Positions 48,406 through 60,162 of a stretch of 64,000 nt of DNA are shown here, one piece after another. The notes below the pieces were generated by a model, which had not been told where the DNA came from, ran no database searches, and worked only from the letters and a program-made list of their open reading frames with translations. The first letter of the stretch is position 1. Each line of letters starts with the position of its first letter. The position numbers and the translations under genes are program-made. The stretch is from Gammaproteobacteria bacterium (GTDB lineage Bacteria; Pseudomonadota; Gammaproteobacteria; Nevskiales; Nevskiaceae): NCBI GenBank assembly GCA_026398875.1, contig JAPLSB010000024.1:1-64000 (forward strand). Reading direction: 5' to 3'.

Positions 48406-50141
48406 CTGGACGGCGCCGATGCGGCAGCGGCGAAGCTGCCCTGCAGATACAGCGCCTTGGCTTTTGACCGGCTGAGCTTGCCGGACGAGGTTCGCGGCAA
48501 AGCCCGAGGCGGAATGGTCACGACGTCGGTATCAACGCCATGACGCAGACGGAGCAGGCCGGCCACTTCCTTCTTCAATGCATCACGCGTCGCATCGTCC
48601 GCAGTGCGGAACTCGACCAGCACGACGATGCGCTCGACGCCGCCGTCATCGACCGACACCGCTGCAACGTCGCCGCTACGCAGTGCCGTCACTTCGCGCT
48701 CGACGGTCCACTCAAGATCCTGTGGCCAGATGTTGCGGCCATTGATGATGATCAGATCCTTGGCTCGACCGGTGATCACGATCTGGCCGTTTCGGAAGTA
48801 GCCGAGGTCGCCGGTATCGAGCCAGCCATCGCTGCCAAGCACCGCCTCGGTTGCCTCAGGCTGTCCGTAGTACGACTGCATCATGCTCGGGCCGCGCGCA
48901 TAGATCCGGCCGACCTGCGCCTCGCCCAGCGCCTTGCCACCGGCGTTGCGGACTTCGATGTCGTGATCCGGGAGCGCTGGACCGCACAGCACGAAATCGC
49001 GGCGACGCTCGCTGTCGGCGGCGGCGTAGACCGCAAGGTTGCGACTTTCCAGCGCTTCGCTGTCCAGCGTGTCGAAGCGGATGCCCTGCCCGGCCGGCGC
49101 GAAGCTCAGCGCAAGAGCGGTCTCAGCCATGCCATAGCTCGGAACGAAGGCGGTGTCGCGAAAACCGTTGGCCGCGAACTGGGCAGCGAACTTGGCCAGC
49201 GGCTCGGGACGCACCATGTCGCCGCCGATCCCGGCACCGCGCCACTTCGACAGATCCAGCCCCTCGGCGGAAGCCGTCTCGGCACGGCGCGCGGCCAGCT
49301 CGTAGCCAAACGACGGGCTGTACGACAGCGTGCCGCCATTACGCGAGATCAGTTCCAGCCAAAGCAATGGGCGGCGCGCGAAGTCCCGCGTCGGGAACAT
49401 GTCGACCGAAATCTGGCAGACCAGCGGCGTCAGCAGAAACCCGATCAGCCCCATGTCGTGATAAAGCGGCAGCCAGGAGCTGCAGCGATCGGTCGGGCCG
49501 ATGTTCAGACCGTGGCAGGCAATGCCGCGCGTGTTGGCGATCAAGGCGCGCTGCGTCACCGCAACACCGAGCGGGAAGCGAGTGCTGCCGGACGAGAACT
49601 GCAGGTAGCAAAGATCATCCGCCGACACGGCCGGCAATTCGCCCGCGGCCTCGGCCACATCATCGAGCACCGCCAGCGTTCCGGACACCTTCAGCGGCAA
49701 GCCGTCGACTGCTTCGACCAGCCATTCGGCCAGCGAAGCCGGCGTGAATGCCGCCGAAGCATCGGCGATCTCGATCATCCGACGAATGTGCGCAACGTAG
49801 GCGGCACGTCCACCAAACGCCGCCGGCAGCGGCAGCGCCGTCGGCACCAGTCCGGCGTATTCGCAGGCGAAGAAGGCGCGCGCGAAGTCGCCGTCACTTT
49901 CCGCGATCAGCGCAACCCGATCACCCTTCTGGAGTCCGCAGCTGATCAGCTTTCGTGCCAGCACCAGGCTTTGCTCGCGCAACTGCCGATAGGTCAGCGC
50001 TTCAGTCAGAACGCCCTTGCCAGAATAGATATTGATTCCGGTGGCACCCTGCGCCGCGTAATCGAGCGCCTCTGGCAGCGTGGCGAAATCGGCGGGCCGA
50101 TAACTGGCGAGCTCGCTCGTCGTGGGGGTGGGCAGAAGCAT
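48402..50141 (-). CDS. Fatty acyl-AMP ligase/acyl-ACP synthetase
   Basis: This 579-residue adenylate-forming enzyme has LTYRQLREQSLVLARKL near the N-terminus, the P-loop-like QFSSGSTRFPLGVAVT, WLPLYHDMGLIGFLL, VPSYGMAETALALSF, GWLDTGDLGYF and the C-terminal catalytic lysine region TSSGKLSRSKA. These match FAAL-type enzymes that load ACPs rather than CoA. The start beginning MLLPTPTTSEL was used; an ATG 19 codons upstream has a better AGGG site and could be used. Its stop overlaps cerR. It should charge the neighbouring ACP with the acyl chain used by SPT or the ceramide synthase. Confidence 0.9.
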   Translation of the reverse strand: MLLPTPTTSELASYRPADFATLPEALDYAAQGATGINIYSGKGVLTEALTYRQLREQSLVLARKLISCGLQKGDRVALIAESDGDFARAFFACEYAGLVPTALPLPAAFGGRAAYVAHIRRMIEIADASAAFTPASLAEWLVEAVDGLPLKVSGTLAVLDDVAEAAGELPAVSADDLCYLQFSSGSTRFPLGVAVTQRALIANTRGIACHGLNIGPTDRCSSWLPLYHDMGLIGFLLTPLVCQISVDMFPTRDFARRPLLWLELISRNGGTLSYSPSFGYELAARRAETASAEGLDLSKWRGAGIGGDMVRPEPLAKFAAQFAANGFRDTAFVPSYGMAETALALSFAPAGQGIRFDTLDSEALESRNLAVYAAADSERRRDFVLCGPALPDHDIEVRNAGGKALGEAQVGRIYARGPSMMQSYYGQPEATEAVLGSDGWLDTGDLGYFRNGQIVITGRAKDLIIINGRNIWPQDLEWTVEREVTALRSGDVAAVSVDDGGVERIVVLVEFRTADDATRDALKKEVAGLLRLRHGVDTDVVTIPPRALPRTSSGKLSRSKAKALYLQGSFAAAASAPSS

Positions 50142-50221
50142 CGATCGAGATAGGGCTAAGAAGAAAGGCGAATGTTTCAATGGTAACGCATAGTCCATGC
50201 CGACCCTGACGAAATCTGTAC

Positions 50222-51520
50222 CTATTGGCGAGGCCGCCTGTACCACCGGAGCACCAGCCAGAGTTGCCCCAGAAACAGCAGCAAGGCACCGATCACTGAC
50301 GCCGCGCCGGTCGCCGTCAGACCTCCGTTGACCGTGGCCAGATACAGAATCGGCAAGTACACGATCGTCACCAGCAGGCGCATCCGGAACGCCGCGCCAG
50401 CACTGCCGGTCGACATCAGCAGCGGCTCGAGTGGCAACGCCCACAGGCTGACGACGGAAGCACCCAGCAGCCATAAAAGCACGTCCTTGGCGGGCACGAA
50501 TTCCTCGCCGACGATCAGCCTCAGTGCCGGCTCGCGGATCGATGCGGCAATCAGCAACAGCACCGAGGCGGCGCCACCTGCAGCGAGCGCCAGTTGCCAG
50601 ACCAGACGGCGCAGCCGGACGATGTCCTGAGCCGCCGCGAGTCGCGCCAGCTCCGGGTACAGCGCAGGCACGATCAGCTTGGCTGGCTTGGCCACCGCGT
50701 CGCCGAGTTGCTTGGCAACCCTGAACAGCGCTGCATCGCGGGCCCCCAGCAGCGCGCCGACCATCAGCGTGCTGACATGCGTGAAGGCCAGCGCCAGCGT
50801 CGAATTCAGATTGGTCGACCAGACAAATGACCAGAGTCCGGGAAAGCCGTCGGTCAACGACCCGGACGCCCGCAGGCGAAAACCGTCCAACGCGCCGCGG
50901 GCGCGCAGCGTCCGCCAGGCAGCGCCAAACAGGAAAACGAAAGCAACCACCTGGCCGACAAACCAGATCGCCAGAAACGTGGCCAAGCCTGCCCCCAGCT
51001 TCCACGCCACGGCGGCGCCGATCACCCGCACCCAGGAGTCGATGGCGCTTTGCCAGGCCAGCAGATCAAAGCGATCGAGCAAGCGCAACGCGCCCGTCGG
51101 TGTCGCGCTGACCATGAAGACGATCACCAGCGAATAGACCGCAACGGTCGGCGCCGTCTCTGCCGTCCAGCCGAGCGCGCTGCCGACCAGCAGCACGCCG
51201 ATCAGCGCAATGACAACACCGCCGACGCCGCTCAGGACATCGAGCAACAGACTGAACCGCAACACCCGCTGGAATTCGCTGATCCGACCGGCATCGAGCG
51301 GCGCGGTCCCGTATTGCAGCAAGGCCTGCCATGACTGGAACTTGGCGATCTCGCCAATCGTCTGGATATAGGCGTGAACCAGCACCAGCACGCCGAACTG
51401 GTCAACGCCGAGCGCGCGCGCGGCGATCGCGGTGGCGCCAAGACTGAGGACGCCATTGAGCGCCTTGCCGCCCAGCAGGATGCCGGCATTACCCAGAATC
51501 TGACGCAGCGGACCGCGCAC
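50222..51520 (-). CDS. Polysaccharide/lipid flippase (MATE/Wzx-like), copy 2
   Basis: This 432-residue multi-pass membrane protein opens LRQILGNAGILLGGKALNGV and AARALGVDQFGVLVLVHAYI, similar to the flippase of the lipid kinase operon. The layout shows roughly 12 helices. The start is a GTG with a weak ribosome site; the frame stays open to the upstream stop, so a slightly longer protein is possible. It is first in the FAAL-cerR direction, 80 bases before the FAAL start. It may flip a sphingolipid or its glycosylated form. Confidence 0.83.
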   Translation of the reverse strand: MRGPLRQILGNAGILLGGKALNGVLSLGATAIAARALGVDQFGVLVLVHAYIQTIGEIAKFQSWQALLQYGTAPLDAGRISEFQRVLRFSLLLDVLSGVGGVVIALIGVLLVGSALGWTAETAPTVAVYSLVIVFMVSATPTGALRLLDRFDLLAWQSAIDSWVRVIGAAVAWKLGAGLATFLAIWFVGQVVAFVFLFGAAWRTLRARGALDGFRLRASGSLTDGFPGLWSFVWSTNLNSTLALAFTHVSTLMVGALLGARDAALFRVAKQLGDAVAKPAKLIVPALYPELARLAAAQDIVRLRRLVWQLALAAGGAASVLLLIAASIREPALRLIVGEEFVPAKDVLLWLLGASVVSLWALPLEPLLMSTGSAGAAFRMRLLVTIVYLPILYLATVNGGLTATGAASVIGALLLFLGQLWLVLRWYRRPRQ

Positions 51521-51595
51521 ATCGGCGGCCGATGAGGATTCGGTCTTCAGCGGGACCTCACGAAGGACGTCAGGGGTATCAGGGTCGCGCCGGAT

Positions 51596-52102
51596 TCAGG
51601 CCCTGCCGAGGAAATCGCGCTTGCCAACTTCCACGCCCGCCTGACGCAGCAGGTTGTATGCCGTCGTCGAATGGAAGTAGAGATTCGGCAGCACGAAATC
51701 GAGCAGGTACTGCTGGCCCGTGAAGTTCAGCTCGCCGAACGGCGTCTTGATGACGATCGGGCGATCCTCCGAACCATCGATCTGGTCGGCATCGAAACGG
51801 CGCAGGAACGCCGCCGTCCACTCGATGCGCTCCTTCAGTTCGACAAAGGTCTTTTCGCTGTCGGCCCGAGGCGGCGGATCGATACCGGCGAGGCGCGCGG
51901 CGCCACCCTTGACCATGTCGCAGGCGATCTGCACCTGTCGCGACAACGGGAACATGTCCGGATACAGGCGGAGGCTGGTCAACACCAGCGGATCGATCTT
52001 CTTCGCTTCGGCGTGGGCGGCGCCGATATCGAGAATGGCCGACAGGTTGTCGAGTGCCTTGAGGAACACCGGGATCGAGGCTTGATACATCGAAATCGTC
52101 AT
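51596..52102 (-). CDS. DUF1993-family protein
   Basis: This 168-residue protein of a widespread uncharacterised family (DUF1993, DinB-like helical bundle) has typical segments: SIPVFLKALDNLSAIL, RLYPDMFPLSRQVQIACDM, TFVELKERI and NLYFHSTTAYNLLRQAGVEV. The ATG (MTISMYQAS) follows GGAGA with good spacing. Function is unknown. It stands between the lipid locus and threonine dehydratase and shows no link to either. Confidence 0.85.
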   Translation of the reverse strand: MTISMYQASIPVFLKALDNLSAILDIGAAHAEAKKIDPLVLTSLRLYPDMFPLSRQVQIACDMVKGGAARLAGIDPPPRADSEKTFVELKERIEWTAAFLRRFDADQIDGSEDRPIVIKTPFGELNFTGQQYLLDFVLPNLYFHSTTAYNLLRQAGVEVGKRDFLGRA

Positions 52103-52149
52103 GGCGGATCTCCAGTGGCTGCCGGCGCCTTGTTGCGCGGTCGCGCAGC

Positions 52150-53394
52150 TTACTCGAACTCGCCGTAGCCGCCCTGCTCGCGCCGCGCGACGAATCCCGC
52201 TTCGGCCAGCGCCGCCAGGATCTGCTGGCTGTGCCCTTCGTCCTGCGCCTCGATCAGCATTTCCAGGGTCGCGCTCTTGGCATGGCGGCCGGCTGACAGG
52301 CGCTCGTGGTGCACCTGCACGATGTTGCCACCTGCGCTGCCGACACAACCCGCGACGCGCGCCAGAAACCCCGGGCTGTCCTCGATCTCGATCGACAGGT
52401 TCACCAGTCGGGATTCATGGACCAGCTGGCGCAGCAGCACCGAGGCCAGCAGCCGCGGATCGATGTTGCCACCGCAGACCACCAGGCCGACCTTGCGGCC
52501 TGCGTACTTGGCAGGGTCGGCCAGCAATGCCGCCAGACCGGTGGCGCCAGCGCCTTCGGCAACCACTTTCTCGACATTGGCCAGCAGACCGACCGCGCGT
52601 TCGATCGCCGGTTCGTCGACGCGCACGAGGTCGTCGGCCAGTGCAGCGATCACCGGCAACGTGCGCCGGCCGATGCCCTTGACGGCAATACCTTCGGCAA
52701 TCGTGGGGCCACCACGTACCAGTGACGGATCACCCTGAATGGCCGCATACGCCGAGCAATATCCGGCCGATTCCACGCCAACCATGCGGATGCCCGGCCG
52801 CAGCGCCCTCGCAGCGACCGCATTGCCGGAAAACAAGCCGCCACCACCAATCGGGATCACCAGCGTGTCCAGCTCAGGCACGTCGGCGAGCATTTCCAGT
52901 GCGATCGTCCCCTGCCCGGCGATGACATGAGGGTCGTCGTAGGGATGCACCAGGGTCATGCCGCGTGCCTCGACGAGTTCGCGTTGCATGTAGTCGAAGG
53001 CATCGCCCAGCGTCGCGCCGTGCAGGATGACTTCGCCACCGAGCTCGCGCGTGTTGCGAACCTTGGTGAACGGCGTGTTGACCGGCATCACGATGACACT
53101 GCGGATGCCGAGCCGCGTCGCGTGATAAGCCACGGCCTGTGCGTGATTGCCGGCCGACATCGCGGCAACGCCGGCGACACGTTCGGCTTCGGTCAGTCGA
53201 GCCAGCTTGTTCAGTGCACCGCGCTCCTTGAACGAGGCCGTGAACTGGAAGTTCTCGAACTTCAGCCAGACCTCGGCACCAGTGAGCTTCGACAACACCT
53301 TCGACGGCGCGCAGGGCGTGCGCAGGACCTGACCATCGATGACCCGCGCGGCGTCGCGGACATCGTCCACGGTGATCGCGAGAGGCTCGCTCAT
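52150..53394 (-). CDS. ilvA: Threonine ammonia-lyase with C-terminal ACT-type domain
   Basis: This 414-residue PLP enzyme deaminates threonine to 2-oxobutanoate. The PLP lysine lies in TASFKERGALNKL near residue 55. MSAGNHAQAVAYH and IPIGGGGLFSGNAVAAR form the cofactor pocket. Residues 330-410 are an ACT-like domain (VNLSIEIEDSPGFLARVAG). Length and a single ACT domain fit the short catabolic/biosynthetic hybrid form (TdcB/IlvA type). The gene diverges from ettA. Confidence 0.9.
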   Translation of the reverse strand: MSEPLAITVDDVRDAARVIDGQVLRTPCAPSKVLSKLTGAEVWLKFENFQFTASFKERGALNKLARLTEAERVAGVAAMSAGNHAQAVAYHATRLGIRSVIVMPVNTPFTKVRNTRELGGEVILHGATLGDAFDYMQRELVEARGMTLVHPYDDPHVIAGQGTIALEMLADVPELDTLVIPIGGGGLFSGNAVAARALRPGIRMVGVESAGYCSAYAAIQGDPSLVRGGPTIAEGIAVKGIGRRTLPVIAALADDLVRVDEPAIERAVGLLANVEKVVAEGAGATGLAALLADPAKYAGRKVGLVVCGGNIDPRLLASVLLRQLVHESRLVNLSIEIEDSPGFLARVAGCVGSAGGNIVQVHHERLSAGRHAKSATLEMLIEAQDEGHSQQILAALAEAGFVARREQGGYGEFE

Positions 53395-53535
53395 GGCAGT
53401 GACTCGATAGGGATTGCCTCGATTATAGGGGCCGATCCGGCGCTCCCTGCCGGCACGAATGACAGCGCGACTGCGACTCGCCGATAATCCGCGCCCTGCA
53501 ATCCCCTGCTACCCCGCCTGAGCCTGCGCGCTGCC

Positions 53536-55200
53536 ATGAGCCAATACGTCTACACGATGAACCGGGTCGGCAAGACCGTTCCTCCGAAGAAGGAAATCCT
53601 GCGCAACATCAGCCTGAGTTTCTTTCCGGGCGCCAAGATCGGCGTGCTCGGCTACAACGGCTCGGGCAAGTCGACGCTGCTGAAGATCATGGCCGGCGTC
53701 GACAAGGAGTTCACCGGCGAAGCGCGACCGATGCCCGGCCTGAAGGTCGGCTACCTGCCGCAGGAACCGCAGCTCGATCCGGCCAAGGACGTGCGCGGCA
53801 ATGTCGAGGAAGCGCTGTCGGAAATCACCGACACGCAGGCCGCGCTCGATGCGGTCTATGCAGCCTATGCCGAGGAAAATGCCGACTTCGACAAGCTGTC
53901 GGCGAAGCAGCAGGAACTGGAAGCCAAGCTCGAAGCCCTCGACGGTCACAACCTCAACGTGATCATGGACAAAGCGGCCGAAGCGCTGAACCTGCCGCCG
54001 TGGGAAGCCGATGTCACCAAGCTGTCGGGTGGCGAACGTCGTCGTGTGGCGCTGTGCCGTCTGCTCCTCAGCAAGCCGGACATGATCCTGCTCGACGAAC
54101 CGACCAACCATCTCGACGCCGAATCGGTCGCCTGGCTGGAAAAGTTCCTCAAGGATTTCCCGGGCACGATCATCGCCGTCACCCATGATCGCTACTTCCT
54201 CGACAACGTCGCCGGCTGGATTCTCGAGCTCGACCGCGGCCACGGCATTCCGTGGCAGGGCAATTATTCAAGCTGGCTGGAACAGAAGACCAACCGGCTG
54301 AAGCAGGAAGAGAAGTCCGAAGATGCGCGCCAGAAGGCGCTGTCGGAAGAACTCGAATGGGTGCGCAAGAACCCGAAGGGCCGGCAGTCGAAGTCGAAGG
54401 CGCGCATCAAGGCCTACGAGGAACTGGCATCGCAGGAATACCAGACCCGTGCTGAAACGCAGGAGCTGTACATCCCGCCCGGTCCGCGCCTTGGCGACAT
54501 GGTCATCGAAGTCAACGATGTCGCGATGAAGTTCGGCGACCGCACGCTGTACGAAGGGCTGAACTTCACGGTTCCGAAGGGCGCGATCGTCGGCATCATC
54601 GGCGCCAATGGCCGTGGCAAGACCACGTTGTTCAAGCTGCTGCTCGGCACTGAAAAGCCGGCTGCCGGTTCGATCCGCATCGGCGAGACGGTGAAGTTCG
54701 CGTATGTCGACCAGAGCCGCGACGCGCTCGACGGCGACAAGACCGTGTTCGAGGAAATCAGCCAGGGGCAGGACATCATCCGCGCCGGCTCGTTCGAAAT
54801 GCCTTCACGCGCCTACATCGGCCGCTTCAACTTCAAGGGTGAAGCGCAGGGCAAGCGCCTCAAGGAACTGTCGGGCGGCGAACGCAACCGCGTCCATCTG
54901 GCGAAGATGCTGCTGACCGGCGGCAATGTCCTGATGCTCGACGAACCGACCAACGATCTCGACGTCGAAACGCTGCGCGCGCTGGAAGAAGCCGTGCTCA
55001 ATTTCGCCGGCTGCGCGCTGGTCATTTCCCATGACCGCTGGTTTCTTGACCGCGTCGCCACCCACATCCTCGCGTTCGAGGATTCCGGCGAAATCGTGTT
55101 CCTGGAAGGCAACTACCGCGAGTACGAGGATGACTTCCGTCGTCGTACCGGATCGGAGCCTGGCGTCAACCGCAAGACGCGGCACAAGAAGCTGGCCTGA
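53536..55200 (+). CDS. ettA: Energy-dependent translational throttle protein EttA (ABC-F)
   Basis: This 554-residue cytoplasmic ABC-F ATPase binds the ribosomal E site and gates elongation by energy state. Two ABC domains are complete: Walker A GYNGSGKST and GANGRGKTT, signatures LSGGERRRV and LSGGERNRV, and Walker B LLDEPTNH and MLDEPTND. The inter-domain arm, rich in Lys/Arg (RKNPKGRQSKSKARIKAYEE), matches the P-site tRNA interaction motif. Length equals E. coli EttA. It is a single-gene unit with stem-loops and a terminator downstream. Confidence 0.95.
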   Translation: MSQYVYTMNRVGKTVPPKKEILRNISLSFFPGAKIGVLGYNGSGKSTLLKIMAGVDKEFTGEARPMPGLKVGYLPQEPQLDPAKDVRGNVEEALSEITDTQAALDAVYAAYAEENADFDKLSAKQQELEAKLEALDGHNLNVIMDKAAEALNLPPWEADVTKLSGGERRRVALCRLLLSKPDMILLDEPTNHLDAESVAWLEKFLKDFPGTIIAVTHDRYFLDNVAGWILELDRGHGIPWQGNYSSWLEQKTNRLKQEEKSEDARQKALSEELEWVRKNPKGRQSKSKARIKAYEELASQEYQTRAETQELYIPPGPRLGDMVIEVNDVAMKFGDRTLYEGLNFTVPKGAIVGIIGANGRGKTTLFKLLLGTEKPAAGSIRIGETVKFAYVDQSRDALDGDKTVFEEISQGQDIIRAGSFEMPSRAYIGRFNFKGEAQGKRLKELSGGERNRVHLAKMLLTGGNVLMLDEPTNDLDVETLRALEEAVLNFAGCALVISHDRWFLDRVATHILAFEDSGEIVFLEGNYREYEDDFRRRTGSEPGVNRKTRHKKLA

Positions 55201-55219
55201 TCGCCGGACAAATGCCTGA

Positions 55220-55250
55220 GCGCATGACGATCCGCTGGGTTGTCATGCGC
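55220..55250 (+). other. Stem-loop downstream of ettA
   Basis: GCGCATGAC (55220-55228) and GTCATGCGC (55242-55250) form a nine-base perfect stem with a 13-base loop. A further small stem, CTGTCA with TGACAG, follows before the terminator. Neither has a T tract. They may protect the 3' end of the ettA mRNA. Confidence 0.5.
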
Positions 55251-55286
55251 TACGACTGTCAACTTTTCCGAATGACAGCTGCAAAC

Positions 55287-55318
55287 AAAAAAACCCGGTG
55301 AGTGATCACCGGGTTTTT
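55287..55318. terminator. Intrinsic terminator between ettA and tRNA genes
   Basis: AAAAACCCGGTGA and TCACCGGGTTTTT form a 13-base perfect stem around a GTGA loop. A and T runs on both sides let it end transcription from ettA and from the convergent tRNA/csrA side. Confidence 0.9.
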
Positions 55319-55331
55319 CGTTTCTGCCTGA

Positions 55332-55408
55332 TGGTGCGCTCGGAAGGATTCGAACCTCCGACCCCCTGGTTCGTAGCCAGGTGCTCTATCCAACTGAGCT
55401 ACGAGCGC
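55332..55408 (-). tRNA. tRNA-Arg (anticodon ACG)
   Basis: The minus strand folds as a 77-nt tRNA: acceptor GCGCTCG/CGAGCGC, D-loop AGTTGGATA, anticodon loop CTACGAA giving ACG, T-loop GGTTCGAATCC, and an encoded CCA. The A at position 34 is expected to be deaminated to inosine and to read CGN codons. Confidence 0.96.
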
Positions 55409-55435
55409 TCTTGATCGTTACCGTGTCCAGCCTGA

Positions 55436-55530
55436 TGGCGGAGAGAGAGGGATTCGAACCCTCGATAAGGTTTTTAAGACCCTATACTCCCTTAGCAGGG
55501 GAGCGCCTTCGGCCACTCGGCCATCTCTCC
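55436..55530 (-). tRNA. tRNA-Ser (anticodon GCT)
   Basis: The minus strand reads a class II tRNA of 95 nt starting GGAGAGATGGCCGAGTGGCC. The anticodon loop CTGCTAA gives GCT (AGC/AGT codons). A long variable arm follows, then GGTTCGAATCC and an encoded CCA. Its position beside csrA is conserved in gammaproteobacteria. Confidence 0.96.
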
Positions 55531-55602
55531 ACAGCTCTGAGAGCGTTGCAACAGAACGACATTATAGGTCCGAAGCCCCGGACCGTAAAGCATTTTCTGC
55601 AG

Positions 55603-55803
55603 CTAGTTTGGATCCGATGTCAGGTCCGGTTCATCGCCACGCTCGACGCGAATGCGCTCGAAGATTTCCTCGCGATGCACCGACACGTCCTTTGGTGCTT
55701 TCACGCCGATGCGAACCTGATTGCCCTTGATACCCAGTACGGTGACGGCCACGTCTTCACCAATGATCAGGGTTTCGCCGACTCGTCTCGTCAAAATGAG
55801 CAT
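55603..55803 (-). CDS. csrA: Carbon storage regulator CsrA
   Basis: This 66-residue homodimeric RNA-binding regulator binds GGA motifs in mRNA leaders. The sequence [20 protein letters not shown] and the helix region [11 protein letters not shown] are canonical. The Arg of the RNA-binding edge (VHREEI) is present. It lies between lysC and tRNA-Ser, the standard order in gammaproteobacteria. Leaders of genes in this window were not tested for CsrA sites. Confidence 0.96.
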   Translation of the reverse strand: MLILTRRVGETLIIGEDVAVTVLGIKGNQVRIGVKAPKDVSVHREEIFERIRVERGDEPDLTSDPN

Positions 55804-56033
55804 CGCTGGTCTCTATCGCTCGGCAGCGTTTTGAAATCCCCGAGTTCAGTCTCGATTGGGTCGACGCTGCGCGTGCAGGATACCGCAGTCAGATCTCGAA
55901 AACTTTCAGCAGGCAGTACGGACGAGAGGGTTTGCGCCGGATCGCCGATGAAATGAGAAAAGCTCTCATCACAACAATCGGGGCAAGCTGCAGAATTTCC
56001 TGAAAACCTCGCGATAACAGGAAATTGCCAGCC

Positions 56034-57266
56034 TCAGGGCGCCTGTTCGAGGTCGAAGGCCTTGTGCAGGGAACGGACCGCGAGTTCAAGATACTTGTCT
56101 TCGACGACCACGGAAATCTTGATCTCGGACGTCGAAATCATGCGGATATTGATGCTTTCCGCTGCCAGCGACTTGAACATCTTTGCGGCGATGCCAGCGT
56201 GCGAACGCATGCCGACGCCGACCAGCGACACCTTGCAGATATCGGTCGCCGTGCGGATACCCTTGGCGCCGAGCGATTCGGCGACCTTCGTCGACACTTC
56301 CGCTGCCCGCTCCAGCTCGCCGCGAGACACGGTGAACGTGAAGTCGGTGGTGCCGTCGGCGCCAACGTTCTGCACGATCATGTCGACTTCGATATTGGCA
56401 TCGCCGATCGGCCCGAGAATCGCGGCCGCGATGCCCGGGCGATCCGGCACGCCGGCCACGGTCAGCTGCGCTTCATCCCGGCTGAACGCGATGCCGGCAA
56501 TCAAGGGTTCTTCCACACCACTCTCCGTCTTGTTTTCATCCAGCGTGATCAATGTGCCCGGCCCTTCGACGAAGGTCGACAGCACGCGCAGCGGCACCTT
56601 GTACTTGCCCGCAAATTCGACCGAGCGGATCTGCAGCACCTTGGAACCGAGGCTGGCCAGTTCCAGCATTTCCTCGAAGGTGATCCGGTTCAGGCGGCGC
56701 GCCTTCGGCTCGACCCGCGGGTCAGTCGTGTAGACGCCATCGACATCGGTATAGATCTGGCACTCGTCTGCCTTCAGCGCTGCAGCGAGCGCAACACCGG
56801 TGGTATCCGAACCACCACGACCGAGTGTCGTGATGTTGCCGTCGTCGTCGAGACCCTGGAAACCGGCAACCACCGGCACGATGCCGGCATTGCAGTCGGC
56901 GAGCAGGCGCTCGGTTTCGATGTGCCGGATGCGCGCCTTGTTGTAGGCGCGGTCGGTGCGGATCGCGACCTGGGCGCCGGTGTACGAACGAGCGCGCACA
57001 CCCATCTTTTCGAGCGCAATCGCCAGCATCGCGATCGTCACCTGTTCGCCGGTGGCGATCATCTGGTCGAGTTCGCGCGAGGCCGGACGCGGGTCGATCG
57101 CTTTCGCCAGCTTGATCAGGCGATCGGTTTCACCCGACATCGCCGAGACGACGACCACAACCTGATCGCCACGCGCACGCGCAGCTGCAACCTTCGACGC
57201 GACGTGCTCGATACGCTCGACCGAGCCCATCGAGGTGCCGCCGTACTTCTGAACAAGCAAAGCCAT
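56034..57266 (-). CDS. lysC: Aspartate kinase with C-terminal ACT domains
   Basis: This 410-residue enzyme phosphorylates aspartate at the start of lysine, threonine and methionine synthesis. The kinase motif KYGGTSMGS is at the N-terminus, with STFVEGPGT near residue 230 and ACT domains after about residue 265 that bind lysine or threonine for feedback control. Length fits the monofunctional proteobacterial form. It follows alaS by about 98 bases on the same strand and precedes csrA. Confidence 0.95.
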   Translation of the reverse strand: MALLVQKYGGTSMGSVERIEHVASKVAAARARGDQVVVVVSAMSGETDRLIKLAKAIDPRPASRELDQMIATGEQVTIAMLAIALEKMGVRARSYTGAQVAIRTDRAYNKARIRHIETERLLADCNAGIVPVVAGFQGLDDDGNITTLGRGGSDTTGVALAAALKADECQIYTDVDGVYTTDPRVEPKARRLNRITFEEMLELASLGSKVLQIRSVEFAGKYKVPLRVLSTFVEGPGTLITLDENKTESGVEEPLIAGIAFSRDEAQLTVAGVPDRPGIAAAILGPIGDANIEVDMIVQNVGADGTTDFTFTVSRGELERAAEVSTKVAESLGAKGIRTATDICKVSLVGVGMRSHAGIAAKMFKSLAAESINIRMISTSEIKISVVVEDKYLELAVRSLHKAFDLEQAP

Positions 57267-57364
57267 TGACGCGATTTCCAGTTGTTGTTGCCCGGCGCTA
57301 TGAACCGGACCGATTCAGGTCGCCCAGTTCTCTCTCTGCTGGCAACCCGTGATTGATGTCCGCT

Positions 57365-59989
<2,625 letters not shown>

Positions 59990-60162
59990 GGCCTGCCGGG
60001 CTGGTTCCCGGTCGAAAAAAGTCGCGCATATTAACGTGCGCGGCCCGCTAGCGGCGAGGTTCCCGGCGCGCCCGCGACGTCCGTCACCCGCGCGCAGAAC
60101 AGGTTCTCGCAGCGGGCCGCGCAAGCGTCGACAATGCGCCACCATCCCAACCGAAAGCACCC

